Positions 23,272 through 37,338 of a stretch of 64,000 nt of DNA are shown here, piece after piece. Under the pieces are notes generated by a model. The model ran no database searches. It worked only from the letters and a program-made list of their open reading frames with translations, and was not told the origin of the DNA. The translations under genes and the position numbers were made by a program. Origin of the DNA: Sclerurus mexicanus (lineage: Eukaryota > Chordata > Aves > Passeriformes > Furnariidae); assembly GCA_013396755.1 (NCBI GenBank), contig VWZF01008881.1, forward strand, positions 299 through 64,298, given 5' to 3'. Position 1 is the stretch's first letter; each line of letters opens with the position of its first letter.

Positions 23272-26200
23272 GGCAGATCTGCCTCATGAGGGCATACTGG
23301 AATCCTTTACTTGCCTCAGTCCTGGAGAAGGTTTAAAGTGCTTCGACAGCCACCAAACACAAGAGGAAACGTATCACATCAGGGGTGGTAGTTTGGGTAC
23401 AAAGGTCAAAAGGTAAGAAGCAATACAGCAATGTGTTTACGGAAAAAAAGATAGCATTTTGGTGTCAGGCTTCATACTCCATTGCTCTTATTTTCAGAGG
23501 AGGTGAAAGTAAGATTGAGTCTGTAAGGGCCCAAGCTAAGGACATTTTTAGAAATATAAAGCCCTAATGAAGCCCCTGTTGCATTTCCCTATGTGCGAGG
23601 TGGGGACAATAACCTCTTTCTCTGGCAAGCCTTGCAATTCCTTTAGGACAAGGATTGTTCCTTAATGTGAAATGAACAGTGCTTTACCCAGCAGGGCGCT
23701 GACTTTTCAGTGAATGGCTTGAATTTGCAGTGAGGCAAAAACACACAAACCGAAAGAATAATGGTAGTTGGGTAGATTAATTTCAAGCTACTTTCAAATT
23801 TCCCTTATTCCTGTATTCCTGTGCTGAATGCAGAGATATCCTTTCTGTCTGGGATAGTTTGCAATTAAAAGAGTCCTCTGTTCCCCTGCATGGGACGCAA
23901 ACCTTCAAATACAGCTTGTCTTTGATCCGCTACCACTGCTGTCGCTCTCAGCCTTGTGAACTGGCAATATATTAAAACAGAGGCTGCTGGTGTGAAGAAG
24001 TGACCTGTCTGACACAACTCTCCCTGGCATGTTATACAGAACACTGCAGGCATTGGATGACACAGAAATAAAAGAGGAACACAAGATTAAGAGGGATGTT
24101 TAAGGTCACCAAATCTATCTCTCAAATATGAGGCATTGTCCCATGAAAGCCTTCTCATGACTGTCTAAAAACTAGTTATTTTCTTGTCTAATATTAAAGG
24201 GAAGGAATTCCAGAAGTCATCCTCTAAACAGATGAAAATTCTTGAATGAATTTTGATTGAACATTTAGATGTTACAGATGAACAGTTAGAAAATTCTCGG
24301 TTTCCTGTCTAAATTTATTTTTGGCATATTTGTAGTCATCTGTTTTTGTGCCCACATCATCTTTTAGCTTAAAGACCTCTGGTCCCTCCTTGGTGTTTAC
24401 CTGGCTGATATTTATAGAGTCTGCAGTCATATCCTTTCCCTGCCCTTCTCCTCCAACCCTCCCTGTGAGAGATGAAACACAGACAGTCTTCGTAGTAACC
24501 CCAGGCTTCCCTGTGCTGTAGCTGTCCAAATTGTCAGTGTTTTTGCAAAAGTATAAAATCCTTCTTCCTTGAACATGTTCATCAGAATATGGGTGGAAGG
24601 AGAGAGGGAAGAAAAATAATGTTAGAGTCGGTATTGCTCTGAAGAAAATGAAAGTCTGGACAAAAAAAAGATATGAATAAGTTGGAACAAGAAGTGACTG
24701 AAGCCAGAGGAGAATTTGAATGTCCTGCTGCCAAGTCCATTACCTTTAAACACTTCTATTCATGGCATACCTCCTTCATAGCAAAGGGTTATTAAAGTGT
24801 GAGACACCTGGCTCTGAAAACCAGCATTTCACCCAATGATCTTCTGAGCCTCATGCAATTTGCTCATGAGATGAAAATCTATCAGGAAGGGTTTGCTGTC
24901 TGTGCATATTAATATGAGCTAAAACAAGAGCTTTCATTATCATTTTCAATGCTTGCTTTTCCCTTTCGCCACAGAGGCAGTGTGAAGGTTACACTTAAGG
25001 TCAGCCGCTGTCCATGTTTATTGGTTTATTCCCAGATTTTGAGTTATTGATATTGAGCTTGTCCAGGAAATCAGTGCAGTGCAACGTAAGGCTCATTGAT
25101 AGCCTGCTGCTCTTTGTGCATTTTAAAGAGATAACCTTATGGAGTAAAATAAACTTTTAAAAGAGAACTTCAATCTCTTTCCACTATCAAGTCAAAGCTT
25201 TGCAAACCCTTGGGAAGCTGTTTTAATTTATTTGTATGGTCTTTCCCCTAAAGCTGTCTTTAATGGTCAAAGCAGGTTTCATTCTTTTCTTCTTCCCTCC
25301 CTCCCCCTGCATTTTTCCTGACGATGAAACAAATGCCCACTGCACAGATATTCACATAGTTCACCCACTTGGATTTGTTCCATACATATTGATGCTTGCT
25401 GGGTCCCAAGAACGAAAACAGCACTGTGGGCTCGTGGTATCAGCAGGGCTGTGACCTCTATGTGAATGCTGCTTCCCCCAGCCATCTCACTGGTGGTCTC
25501 TGTTTCTTGCCCTTTGCTTAAAATTCACCTCAGGGACACAAGTCTGTCCCTGTACTTTGTTTTTCAGAGCTCCCACATATTCCCCAGGACTTTGCTTTTT
25601 ATGCTCCTGTTGTTTGGTTGCTGTGCAGCTCCCCTCCTTTTCCTGTCCTAATGTTGTTATAGGATATTGCTGTTTGCCAAGAAATGAAAGATGATATTTA
25701 AAAGGATGCTAGTACTAGGTTGACTGCTGTTGAATTTCAGAGTCGCTGGTACAAATACTGAATTGTATTACTTTCATGGTAATGGTCTCCCCAAAGGATT
25801 CTCCTCTTGCCTCATATGCTCAGTCCCCAGTCAGTTCAGATCTGATTGCTCATCTGTTAGATGTAATAATAGGATCGTGCTGTAGCTCTACGGTGTCTTT
25901 CATCTGATGTGTTTTGCAGAGTCTGGGCAGCTGTCGTAGAGAAACAGGTAGGAAGCTGAGTGCTGAGGCCCTTTCTAAAGTAATTTCAGCTGACATATAT
26001 TTAGTGAACCTATCCTGCTGATAAAGAGGTACAGTGTGTATTATACAAGTGTATATACACACACAGCTAATTAAAATGACAACACTGGCACCAGTGGCCA
26101 GCTGGGATAGATCTTTCTCCACAGCACCTTTCTTCATCAGCCTCCCTAATCCCCAAAGCTGGTCACCAGTCTCCAAGGTGCACCCACCATTGCTCCTGTT

Positions 26201-26578
26201 TCAGAATGTGATTTTTGTAGTCTTGTGATAATTGAGGACATCTGTCTGGACACAACTTGGGAATTTGGCTGTGTTTTATGAAATTGACATTTCTCTGACT
26301 GCTCTGATGTACTGTCAGCAAACCAAGCCCAAGTCATCAGAGGAAGGATCCTGTTTGTCCAGAAATAAGTCACAAATATGATGACTGCAATACCCATGTT
26401 ACTGGAAGAGTAAAAGAAGTTGGTAACTGGAACAAAGAGGGGGGATCTAATTTATCCACAGAAGAGATGTGATTTTGGAGGGTAAAATGTTGTCTCGAAG
26501 CATCTAGAAAGTCTGGATGTATCTGCTTTGGTTAGTACAGCTGGACTTGGGACACCTCCGGGTACTGAGCCAAAACAG

Positions 26579-26609
<31 letters not shown>

Positions 26610-27734
26610 GTCAATGTCATCTGCTCTGGTGACACCAGCTCCCCCCTCATGCAGATCTTTGGTTTCCTCAAACCCTGTTATGATTCTGCACTGATGTGAG
26701 TGCTGAGATGTGCAGGCCAGAGGGAAAGATCAAGAGAAACTGAGAACGGTGGCAACCTTGTCACACACTGAATGGCAATTTCATGCTTTCTAAAAATAGC
26801 AACTTGTCTTTCCCGGGACACTAACCTGCACTGCAGCTTCAGATTTGCTTGTAAATCTCCTCTCGGTCACATACCAAAGGACTTGATTCAAATGTGGCAA
26901 TGCAATGTATTTGAAGAGACCTGCTCAGAAGTATATACAGGATGAAACTCAGAGCAGCAGTACAGACCAACTGCTGACACTGATCATTTTGTGCGTCTCA
27001 AGTAATGCCTGTCATCTGACACCTTCCCACAATTCTGCCTGTGTCCCCAGAAAGAACAAACCTTTCTTGTATCATTTTTTCAGGAATTTAGAGTGAAGAT
27101 CCATTCTATGGCAATTCTAAAAACCAAAAGACTTTTCCCCAGTATTCCTAAAGACATACACATAAGATGACTATGGCAGCATGGGCAGCAGGATTTGAGT
27201 TATAGTGCTGCTCTTACTCTAGCATGACTACTTCCAGTTGAAATACAGCTCTTCAGTGAAGACAGATGCTAAGAGTGAAAGTCCCTTCTGTCGCGTGTGG
27301 GGGGGTGACCAGCGTGACTATACATTCATGGAAACAGATGGAACAATTTATACTACAGCACTCATGCATATTTGGTTTGTATTTGAATGAAGACTAACAG
27401 ATGCAATATGCTATTTTATTTTTTAGGAAATATATGATTAGATATGGTTAATTTGCAGAGGGTAATGAGCTACATGCCCTTATTAAAAAGTCATATATTT
27501 ATGTGCATGTCTACCAGAAACATCTTTCTCTTGAAAAAGAAAGCTCTCAAAAATGGAAAAGTTGACCTCTTTGGATTGGTACTTCAGTTGTGTACCTGCT
27601 CCTTCATTACAACTTCTTACAGATGTTCATTAAGAAATTGAGATAGGAGGATGTTGAAGACTGAATTGTGATCCTCCAAAAATTTGCCCTCTGCAGCTGG
27701 TTAAAATTTTTTTCATGTGTGTATACATCACGTA
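23272..27734. other. Intronic sequence, little identified
   Basis: Only the (AC)n at 26578 is identified. Open frames up to 108 codons have no recognisable motif. Confidence 0.6.
26578..26607. repeat. (AC)n microsatellite
   Basis: A perfect dinucleotide run of about 14 units. Overlapping frames with repeated TH residues are artefacts. Confidence 0.95.
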
Positions 27735-28070
27735 TCACCCTCTACAACTACCTGAAAAGAGGTTGCAGCAAGGTGGGAGTCAGTCTCTTCTCCCAGGTAA
27801 CAAGAGATAGGACAACAGGAAGTGGCCTCGGCTGGCACCAAGGGAGGTTTGGATTGGATATTAAGAAAAGTTTCTTGGTCAAAAGGGTTGTCAGACTTTG
27901 GAACAGGATGTGCAGGGAAGTGGTGGAGTCACCATCCCTGCAGTGATTTAAAAGACATGTAGATGTGGCACTTGGGCACGTGGTTTAGTAGTGGGCTTGG
28001 CAGTGCTGGGTTAATGGCTGGACTTGATCTTAGGAAGCTTTTCCAACCTAAACTATTCTATAATTCTATA
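27735..28070 (+). mobile_element. CR1 LINE 3' fragment (CR1-J-like)
   Basis: The segment includes CTCTACAACTACCTGAAAAG, GGTGGGAGTCAGTCTCTTCT, AGATGTGGCACTTGGGCACG, and a tail ATTCTATAATTCTATA. The 92-codon frame at 27668-27946 is the ORF2 C-terminal remnant (KVGVSLFSQVTRDR, RLWNRMCREVVESPSLQ) read in from unrelated upstream sequence. Confidence 0.92.
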
Positions 28071-28519
28071 CCTAAATCATTTTATTGTTTTTGAGGACAT
28101 CTCCAGGAGAATTGCATTTCATGCTCATCATGTTGACAAGGTCTTCAGCATCTTAAACTTGACTGATCTTAATATTTAAATCATCATATAATAGGACATT
28201 AGGTGAAATATTACTAGGTGGACACCTGCTTTAAGGTAGTCACTTACTTGGGCCTTAAGTAATTAATAGCCACTTTGGAGTACTTTTTCTTTTTGCCTTT
28301 GTGAAAAAAACAACTGATATATAGATACTTTCTCCCTGAATTTACTAAATAACACCATCTACTACAGTCAGAAACTTTATTTTAGTCCCATAAATTCAGT
28401 GGACTGACCATGGTAGGCATATATGCCATCATTTCTTGTGTGTTTCAGAGGGCTGAGTTAGTGCCAGATCAATTCCTATTCCCTGAAGGTCGCAGCAACA
28501 TTTTGAGTAGACTCAGGCG

Positions 28520-28570
28520 ACTGGCTGTTAGAGTCCTGGGGTCTAGTCCCAGCCTTTCCCATGACAGAGC
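28520..28570 (+). mobile_element. Possible ancient MIR-like SINE fragment
   Basis: CTGGCTGTTAGAGTCCTGGG, GTCTAGTCCCAGCC and CCATGACAGAG fit the 5' part of the same old MIR-like family in forward orientation. Very short. Confidence 0.35.
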
Positions 28571-28639
28571 ATGACACATCAAGCATATATAATTAACAGG
28601 GATGAAAATTCATCCCAAGGAACCATATGCATACACACA

Positions 28640-28683
28640 CACTTTGCAGACTTGCACATCATCACTTTGCAGACTTGCACATT
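28640..28683. repeat. 23-bp tandem duplication
   Basis: The unit CACTTTGCAGACTTGCACAT (plus CAT) at 28640-28662 is repeated at 28663-28683 with its last bases changed. Confidence 0.9.
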
Positions 28684-31600
28684 GCCAATTTACAGCAGTT
28701 TTGTGACATTTACTTCTCTTAACTTTTAGCAACAGGGAGTTATTACTCTAAGATGCAGATGCCTGTAGTGTTGAGGATGGCAACCAGTTGGCTCAGTGCT
28801 AACTGTACATTGCTGATGAGAAAGACATCTTAGCACAAAAACCTGGGTCACCCTTTTCATTAAAGCACTGTGACATTTTTAACATCCATGCAGAGCAGAT
28901 GAAATCAAAGTCTCCTTCAAAGCACTAACTCACGGTGCCACATAGCTGTGTTTTCCTGTCCTGGTGTGATGAAAAGCCAAGCGGACTCTGCTGACAAGTT
29001 CCGTCCAGTGGGAGTGTGACTCCCCCAACATCTGGCCCAGACTTCACTGATGTTGCTCTGCCACAGGAATAGCCCTCGTTCCAGTTTGTTAAGCAGGAGC
29101 AATGTGGTGCTTTTCATGTTGTGTATCATCAGATCAGGCCTATCTCAAATAAATCGCATCAGCCCACATGGTCATCTCCTTCCACCCACTTTTTGTGTAA
29201 AACTTCCATCAGCCAAGCTCACATGAGCTGAATTTGCACAATGAGTAGCTTGCCAGGAGAAAAAAAAAAAAAAGAAGGCACAAGACTTGGCCTTTATATG
29301 AGAGATAGCTTCCTTTGTAGGATTGGCAAAGGAGGAAGGACTGTGATAAACATCATTACTAGCAAGTAATTTTTCCCTTTCTGATGCAGCTCTGCAGTGA
29401 GTTTGTTATCTGCCTGCAAGAAAGATCTTTTCAAGATGTTTCCAGTCCCCAAGGAAGTGAGAGACTAACAGAGTCTTCCCAATAATAATAAAAGAGGGAT
29501 GTCAGGGGGGAGATGTCTCTCTTGTTCCTCTAACACTTGACAAAACACTTTGCTCCCCTTCCCAGCACTACTTTCCTAAGTCTTTGGAAGGGAAATGAGT
29601 TTGCTTGCAGATATTTTTGTTCTCTAGCTAAAGAAACAAATGCGTTCACTGAATATAGCTCTGCCAAGAAAATAAGAACATGGGCAGGACTTTGAATGGA
29701 GTCACTGATGGGAATGAAGGAGAGGAACAGTTTGCTGTTTGAATTGCTCATCAGGAAGAAATAAAGGTGAAGAAAGGGACGGAGGAAATGGAGTTGTTTG
29801 AGTGAAGATGCTGAATGCAAAATCTGAGTGGAAGAATCAGTAAATGCTGAGAAGATGCTGGATGAGTCTGAGTCATGCAACAGATCTTTTTTTTTTTTTC
29901 TCCCCATGAAGCTGTGTAAAACAGACTCTGAAATAACCCACCTTGCAAACCTTTCATGCAATTGTTATAGGAAAAGTGACCCCGGGCAAGGTTGTGCCTT
30001 CACCAGATGGACAAAGCCATGTTTTTCTGTTCTTCTCTCTCTTTCCCAAGAGGGTTGGGATCTCAATGATCATATCATGATAAGGGAAATTACTGACTGC
30101 TTCCTAACTTCCTGCAGGGCTACACAGAACCTCAACAAATCCTAACTCCTGGTCTTTCCATACCAACTTTCCTAGCACAGAGATATTTTCAAAATACTCC
30201 CTGCTTCTGAATTCCCTGTAATTCCTAATATTGTTACTTAAAAATATTAGAAACCAGAATCACTCACCAGTTTTCAGATAGTATTTTTGCAAGTGAAGAT
30301 ATGTCTGCATATTTCTGAAAATGCGCAAGTAAAGAATCTGATAATTTTTTTTTTCCCCATCCTAGTCTGGAATCCTATTCATAGGCTTATCTAGACTTGA
30401 AAATGTACCAATATAATTATTCTGGGAAAATTATTTAGAATTATTCATTTCAAAGTAACTCTCTGCATGGAATCAGAAAGATCAGACAGACACTTGTGCC
30501 AAAAGAAGCAACACTGAAATAATTATTTCATAACAGCCATATTAGCACATTTCCAGTTGGAGAGGAGCTGGTATAAACAGGAAGGAAGCAAACCCTATTG
30601 TCTCCCTCCTTCCTTACAGCCTTGTTTAACAGCCGAATAAGCAATAATGAGGCTGTAGATCTATGTCTTCTTCTTAGAATCCAAAGGCTTTACAGAGTCT
30701 GTTGGATGAATTTCAACACCCTGTTCAAGTCCAAGGAGGAAATAAGCTCTTCCAGAAAATCACCAATCTTCCTTTTTCTTCTTTGAGTCTGGCTGTAGCT
30801 CAAAGGAACCTTATGGACCATCTGTCCCTCCTATCCTCTCAACCCCCACATGCCACCATCGATAAGACATCAATCTGGGAAGCAGCTCTGGGAGAGATTT
30901 TTTTAGTTGTTTCTCCAGGAAAGCATCTGAGTGATTTCTCTGCAGAATCTATCTGCTCTCTGTGTCTGCTGAGGAAAAGGGGTATTGACCTCTCCCTATC
31001 TCTAACCTGGTCTGAACATTCTTCTCTTGAATGATGCAGATATATTGGCAAGATCTTTAGACAAAGCCAAGAATGGATTAACCAAATCCAGTTCAAGGAG
31101 GACATTGATAAACATTGCATGGCTCATGAGAGCATTAAAGGTTTGGAAAACATTACTTACAGTGAGAAACTCCAGAAGAAAAGAACTAAAAGAAGGTTAA
31201 GAAATCAGTTTATCACTGTCTACAGGGACATGAATCTATCAGAGTACTTCTCAGGGGCAATAATAGATGATAATGTCTAGGGTGTCTTTGGGAACCCTTC
31301 CTGAATATCTTCTCTTAATTTTTGTGCTTATGTGGGACCAATCATAATCTGATGCAGAGAATGAAAAACTCTGGTGACAGTGACTAAGATAAAAATGATT
31401 GGCAGCTGCATTTGCTTCAGAGTCCAGACTATGACTCTTTCGAAAAGTCTTCAAAAAAAGGTTCTGCTCTAAGGTGGTAAAATATAGCCCTAGGAAAAAG
31501 CACTAATCCCTTCTGAACTATTCCTTTGGGAACTGATCTTTTAAATTGTCATGCTGCTTACAGAGATAAATTAGTCCAGTTCCAGTTTTCCACTGGATAG

Positions 31601-34203
31601 CCACTGAAATCCTGAGAACCATTGTACTGAGTTCTAGTATTTACAACCTCAATATCTACACTTTTAGCCTCATAAACTATCTAACAATCCAACAATTAGC
31701 ACAGCAATAATTTTATTTTGTTCAGAATATTGCTAGTTTTTGACCAAATAAGGACTGGGTTCATCCATTTACACTGAAGGAGCAAGGCTGTCCAGTGATG
31801 TTTCACCAGGTTTCTGCTTCAATTCACTCATATCACAAGGTCTAACAGCTCACACACAAGACTCCCAGCAAAAGAAGCTGTGAAAATATCGCATTCAGCC
31901 TTAGGACCCATGGAGTTTTTGTGCTCTCTGCCCTCTCCATTCGCATAAGGAAAATTATCAAAGAGAGCAAACTGAGTCCTGACTTGAAAGCATTCAACAT
32001 ACCAGTGGAAGGGTTCCTATGCAGAAAGAATGGCAAGAACTCCTCTCAGGGGGAACCTTGATGGACAGTCAACAGCCAGAAATATTCAGATGAAGTTGAG
32101 GGACACTGTGGCTTGGGAAGGGACAAGGAGAGCACATTTCTCCTGTTGCTGTCTGTTACAAGTCTGGTTTAGGCATATAATCTGTAAATATATACATCTT
32201 TATTCTGGTTGCATAAATGTTTAAGTCAATGTTTTCCAACCAAATCCTCTTTATCAGTCAAACTTCTAGCGTGCTTCTCTATAGCTCCATCAGGGGGCAT
32301 TCCTCTAAGCCCTTTCCCTATTCTTCTTTGTAGACTGATCCCATGTCAAGTCTTCTACTCTCCTGACGCCATGAGTAAGCGTCTGCAATACCCAAGGTCA
32401 CTGCATTCCTTTTCCTGAGAAGTGGCCCAGGATTAACACTCCTTCAAACTTCTATAACCACAGCACTCATTTCATAGGAGTCCCCCAACATATGATGGGT
32501 CAAATCACCAGTCAGAAACAGGCTTCTTTAAGGGCAGGTGAAGAATGCATCCAGCAAACTGCACGTGTTCCAGAGGGAACACCTTGCACTAAATGCCAAG
32601 GAGGAGTAGAACCAGTGACAGGTTAAGTTTGTTTTGTTGAGTGCTAATAAAACTAATGGGGTATGTTTATGTAGCACCTTTCATTCCAGATGATCAAGTG
32701 CCTTGTGAGCCTTAATCATTTCACCCATCACTGAACTGCAGACACCTCTGGGGTGGAACATTAACAGCTGCTTGGTAGAGCACAGCAGCAAACCACAGCA
32801 ATTTAATGGAGGAGAAACACCCCATCCAACTACAGCAGCAAAGGGAATTTTGTTAAGTGGAATATAATTATGCAAAGAAGAGAGAGGGAGACATTTCCCT
32901 TCATATTCTAATTTTGGGCGAGGCTGCTTTTCCAGCCTCTGTGTTACTGGAGAATCAGCAGCCCAGCCTGGCTCTGAGTTTGAAGTTGAATCTCATTTTA
33001 ATTTCCATCCTAAGAAAGAAGCAAAACTCACAAAAGAAAAAAGCATCTTGAATTTTTTGTGGGCTTCCACATTCCCATTCTTTCAGATGAGGATTACCAT
33101 TTGCCTCCTTCAAACATGTAAACCAAACTAGAACCAAACTAAGAATGTGGCTGGAGATGAAGGTTCAGTAGGTACATGTTCCTCACAAGCAACATGACGC
33201 TCTCTCAGCTATAAAATCTGTACATTATATAAGTGACAGAAATCATTGTCCCTAAACTATTTGTGGCAGGGTGGTTTGATTTAAATTGTAATCATGGTTT
33301 AAACCAGGAAACAGGGAATCTTGATTTAAATAATGTTTTAATCTTGTTTTGTGTATGTGCTTTTCAGTTATTTTCTTTTAAAACTGGTTGATTCTCACTG
33401 ATTGGTATAATTTGCTGCTTCTTTATGCTAAATCAAAAAGTATCTTATATCTATACATATTTATTTCAGCAATTATATAGTTTAGCATGCATTTATTCAG
33501 ATTCCTACTTTTTTTTTACATTTTTTATGAAGAGAAAATGGTGAACAACAGATTTTTATTCAGTAGATGATTACTAGCTTTTTTGGGGTATTTTTTTTTG
33601 TTGTTTTGCATTTATTTGAAATTCACATCAAAGCTGCATTTAAATGGAAACTGGAATTTGGTTATAATTTCACCCTCCTCCTCTCAATGTAACGGTAATG
33701 AAAGTACTTGAGCATGCTGGAGATTGGAGAAGAAAATAAGTCTTGCACAGAAAATGAGTTGGTGTGAACAAAGAGAGCGCTCATTGTCGCTGGGGAGCTG
33801 GAACAAGGGTGCATTTCCAAGAGGGCTTGGCAATGCTTCTTCCTCGCTGGCAGTGCTGGCTTAAATAGCTCCCAGGTGTTTTTGTTACACTGCCCTCCAT
33901 CACTGGCCCTTATTTGACCCAGGCCAGGAAGATTTGCTGTTGGGTGGGATTGCTGCTGCTGTACCCTGGGCTGAACTGACCTCTCTGTGGGACAGGAGTG
34001 GAACAGCAGCTCTGAAATCAGAGCTCTCTGTGCTGGCACCCTTGAGGAAAGGCTTTAAATCATATGCTTTTGGGGGATAAATCAGAGCTGGACTTCACAA
34101 AAAATTGCATTATCATGATCATGGGGATGGAGAACTCCTGCAGGGGCATGGGAATGGGTACTCAGGGTGGCAACCTCTTGCACCAGTTGTCCCTCCAGAT
34201 GTA
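28684..34203. other. Intronic sequence, little identified
   Basis: There are short A or T runs (29261-29275, 29888-29900) and an A/T motif cluster near 33270-33345 (GATTTAAAT words). The 143-codon minus frame (29961-29530) is compositionally ordinary intron. Confidence 0.55.
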
Positions 34204-34500
34204 ATCATAGGATCATAGAATGATTTGGGTTGAAAGGGACCTTTAAGATCATCTAGTTCCAGCCCCAATTCCATGGGTAGGGACACTTTCCACTAGACCA
34301 GGTTGCTCAGAACCCCATCCAACCTGACCTTGAACACTTCCAGGGATGGAGCAGCCACAGCTTCTCATGGCAATCTGTGCCAGTGTCTCACCCATCCTTA
34401 CAGTAAGGAATTTCCTCCTAATATCTGATCTAAATCTCTTGCCTGGTAGTTTAAAATTGCTCCCCATTGTCCTGTCACTATTGGCCTCTGTAAAAAAATG
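34204..34500 (-). mobile_element. CR1 LINE 3' fragment
   Basis: A reversed CR1 beginning TCATAGGATCATAGAATGAT. It contains CCACTAGACCAGGTTGCTCA, CCATCCAACCTGACCTTGAA and CCCCATTGTCCTGTCACTAT. It is 5'-truncated. Confidence 0.93.
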
Positions 34501-37278
34501 AGGAATTATTGTTTTCTTTTTATATACATGATTCTGTGCGATCTCTGCTGGGATGGAAAAAGAAAAACAACAACCTGCCCTAGAGCATATAATTAAAGTT
34601 TTTAGGGGCAGTCCAAAGAAACACTGAAAACTTTGTAGAATTAGGGCAGTAATGCATTTTCAATCACTGCCCTTGATTGAATAAAGTTGCTAAAAGTTAA
34701 TCAAAATCCTCTGAGAAATAAAGCAATGAGATTTTAATGAAAAAATTCTCATGGAAGAAGCTCTGCTTTCCTTTATTTGGAGCTCAGTGTGCACCTCTGG
34801 GCATGGGTAAAACAAAAATAACATGCCCGTTCCTCTCACTTTGTTCTGCTTTTGGATGGAGACACATCTTCACTGAAAGAAGCAAAGCCAGATACCTCAA
34901 GGGACATGGGAGGAGACTGAACCAGATGTGGACTAACACTCTGTGTGCTGGACTCGGAAGCAGATCCAGTTGTCCAAATGGAAATTTGGACATACAGACA
35001 TGAGAATCTGGAATGAACAGACTTGCTTTCAGAATATTTGGCAGCTTGTCTGCAATATTAATAAATGCAATTATTTTCCTTAAAAAAGATCTCCGTGACA
35101 AGGCAGTTTAAAGTGGTAAAGGAAAGGACAAAAAATAATGGTGTAATTATAAAGAACAGTAAATTCTCATCTGTTAATGTTGTTTCTACATGCCCTCTCC
35201 ACCATTATATGCAGGCTATTAATGAGTTTCTGCACTTTGTGCCTTTTTTTCCTGCCTCATGGCTTCACCATCATCACAATAATAATAATGTGAAACCTAC
35301 ACACTAACTTATATTGAACTGCAGTTCATTACAGCAGAATAATGCTGAGAAAGGCTGTAATGTCAGCATCCTTTCAGATGCAGATTACAGTAATACAGAA
35401 AATATATTCTCTATGGGACATACCATATGGGAATAAAAATAATAACACAAGGAAATGGAAAGACTTCTTTTCCTCTGGAGACAAAGAGGCCAGCAATGAG
35501 ATAAATTAGCCCTGAAAATCAGTGGGAATTCTTTCACTGTGGAACAAAATCAAGACACTGATCACTAATGCAGCAATTGGAGTATTAAACTCAGTTTACT
35601 GCCTGGTGCCTTCACCTCTTAAGTGGGGACCAAAGACGCTGCTGGCTCCCTCTGTGGTGCCATGAAAGGGACAACCTGCTCTCCAATGAGTTGAATCCTG
35701 CCTGACAGACAGTGACATCCACATTTGAAAGGCTGTTTTACACCCTGTGGGCAGGGGCTTGATTGAATATGGAGGGAGATTAAGGGTCTGTTCTCCTAAA
35801 CCCCATCAATTTGCTGCCCCGGCTAAGTAAAACTTTTTCTGAGTCTTGCAAAGTGAGGTGATGACTCACCTATTCTCTTTCAAGAAGCATCTCAAGTCTA
35901 ATATCTAAAAAAGGGCAAAAAATATAAGAGGACAGCAAATATGAGGAATTCATCATCAAGAATGTCAGTGGTTAGAAAGTTGGATCACAAGTAAGGAAGA
36001 TGTAACAGCCTTCAAGGGAGACATTTTTCAGTGGGGAATGCAGCATTTGATGGTCATGCAGTAAAAAGTCTCCTTTTCAGGACTAATATTCTTCATAGGA
36101 ATATTAGTATCTTTATGGTTTGAGAGCCTGAAGGCACATTCCTTCCCCTGGCCTTCACATTTCAAGTGATCACCAAGTCTCTCAATAACTGTATAAGGTG
36201 GCTTCAGTAAATTGCAATATCCAAGCAATCCCTGTGTACTGTTAAAATGGGGATTTTTTTGCAAATTCTGCCTGGAAAGGAACAGTGTAAGAGTTTTGAT
36301 AAGTTGAAACACGGAAGAATATTAGTGAAAATTCCCTTATGGATGTACTATTTGCAGTTCTTCACTAGCTTCTGCAATTGATGATGGATCTTTAGTGGTC
36401 AGGGTTCTGGCTAATTTTTATTTCAGGCCGAGACATCTTGTTAATATTAAGGTTAAAACTGATAGGAGGCAAGTGAAAGATGACAGCCAGCAGATGCCTG
36501 ATCTTGACTGGGTAATTCTAATTTATTCTTGTCTTCCCTTACTAAAAGCCACAAGGGAAACTTAATAAAGTATAGCTCATAGCACATTTTTTATTATTAT
36601 TTACTGTGGGGTTTTTTTAAAATCTCATTTCTGAGTACTGCAGAGTCCGAGTATCACATTTTTTTCCTACATGGTTTGCAGAAGAAGCATGTCTGAAGCA
36701 CACACTCATTTACTGGAAGTACTTTGTAATGCACTGCTTAATTCAAAGGCGGAAAAAAAAAGAGATGATGTTGCTGCAACCACGGTAACAATATTAACAA
36801 TAGAGTGTACGAAGTCTGAAAGGAAATTACTCAGCAAAACATGGTAATAAAAAGAAAAGTCACCATGAATTTTCAACTGGGGTAGTAACAAATAGTTTGT
36901 AATGCTGAGATTATGCAGTAATTCTGGCACTGTTAATTGAGCTGATATATTGAACTGTACTTTGGGCCAGTGATTTGGGTCAACATGATTTGGGAAATAG
37001 GAAGGTGAATGTAAAGAAGACTGAGTAAAAATCCTTCCTCTGCAGAGGGTCAGAGCAATTTAGGAGAGCCTTGCAAGGCCCCTGGTAGCAAATATAGACA
37101 ACATTAGGAGATAAGCTCTCAACAACCAATGGGAACAAGGAAAGCACACAAAAATAATTACTGTTTGCCTAAAGCTCTTACCTGTTGTAAAAGAGCTCTG
37201 AAGAGAAAATATTTGGAATAAGCTAATGAAATTCTGGAGCATATGGCTTGATCATTGGGACAGTTTTCTGATTTAATA

Positions 37279-37338
37279 AGAAGCCAAAATGGATATCAGA
37301 AACCTAGAAGCCAAAATGGATATCAGAAACCTAGAAGC
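37279..37338. repeat. 27-bp tandem duplication (2.2 copies)
   Basis: The 27-bp unit beginning AGAAGCCAAAATGGATATC is present twice with no mismatch (37279-37305 and 37306-37332), followed by AGAAGC of a third. Perfect identity suggests a recent event. Confidence 0.95.

Noticed and set aside
29530..29961. 143-codon minus-strand open frame
   Set aside because: Low-complexity lysine and serine/leucine composition, no motif, no splice or promoter context.
31060..31260. Stretch resembling a translated LINE piece (KGLENITYSEKLQKK)
   Set aside because: There is a suggestive similarity to the CR1 ORF2 C-terminal region, but it is too diverged and isolated to call without alignment.
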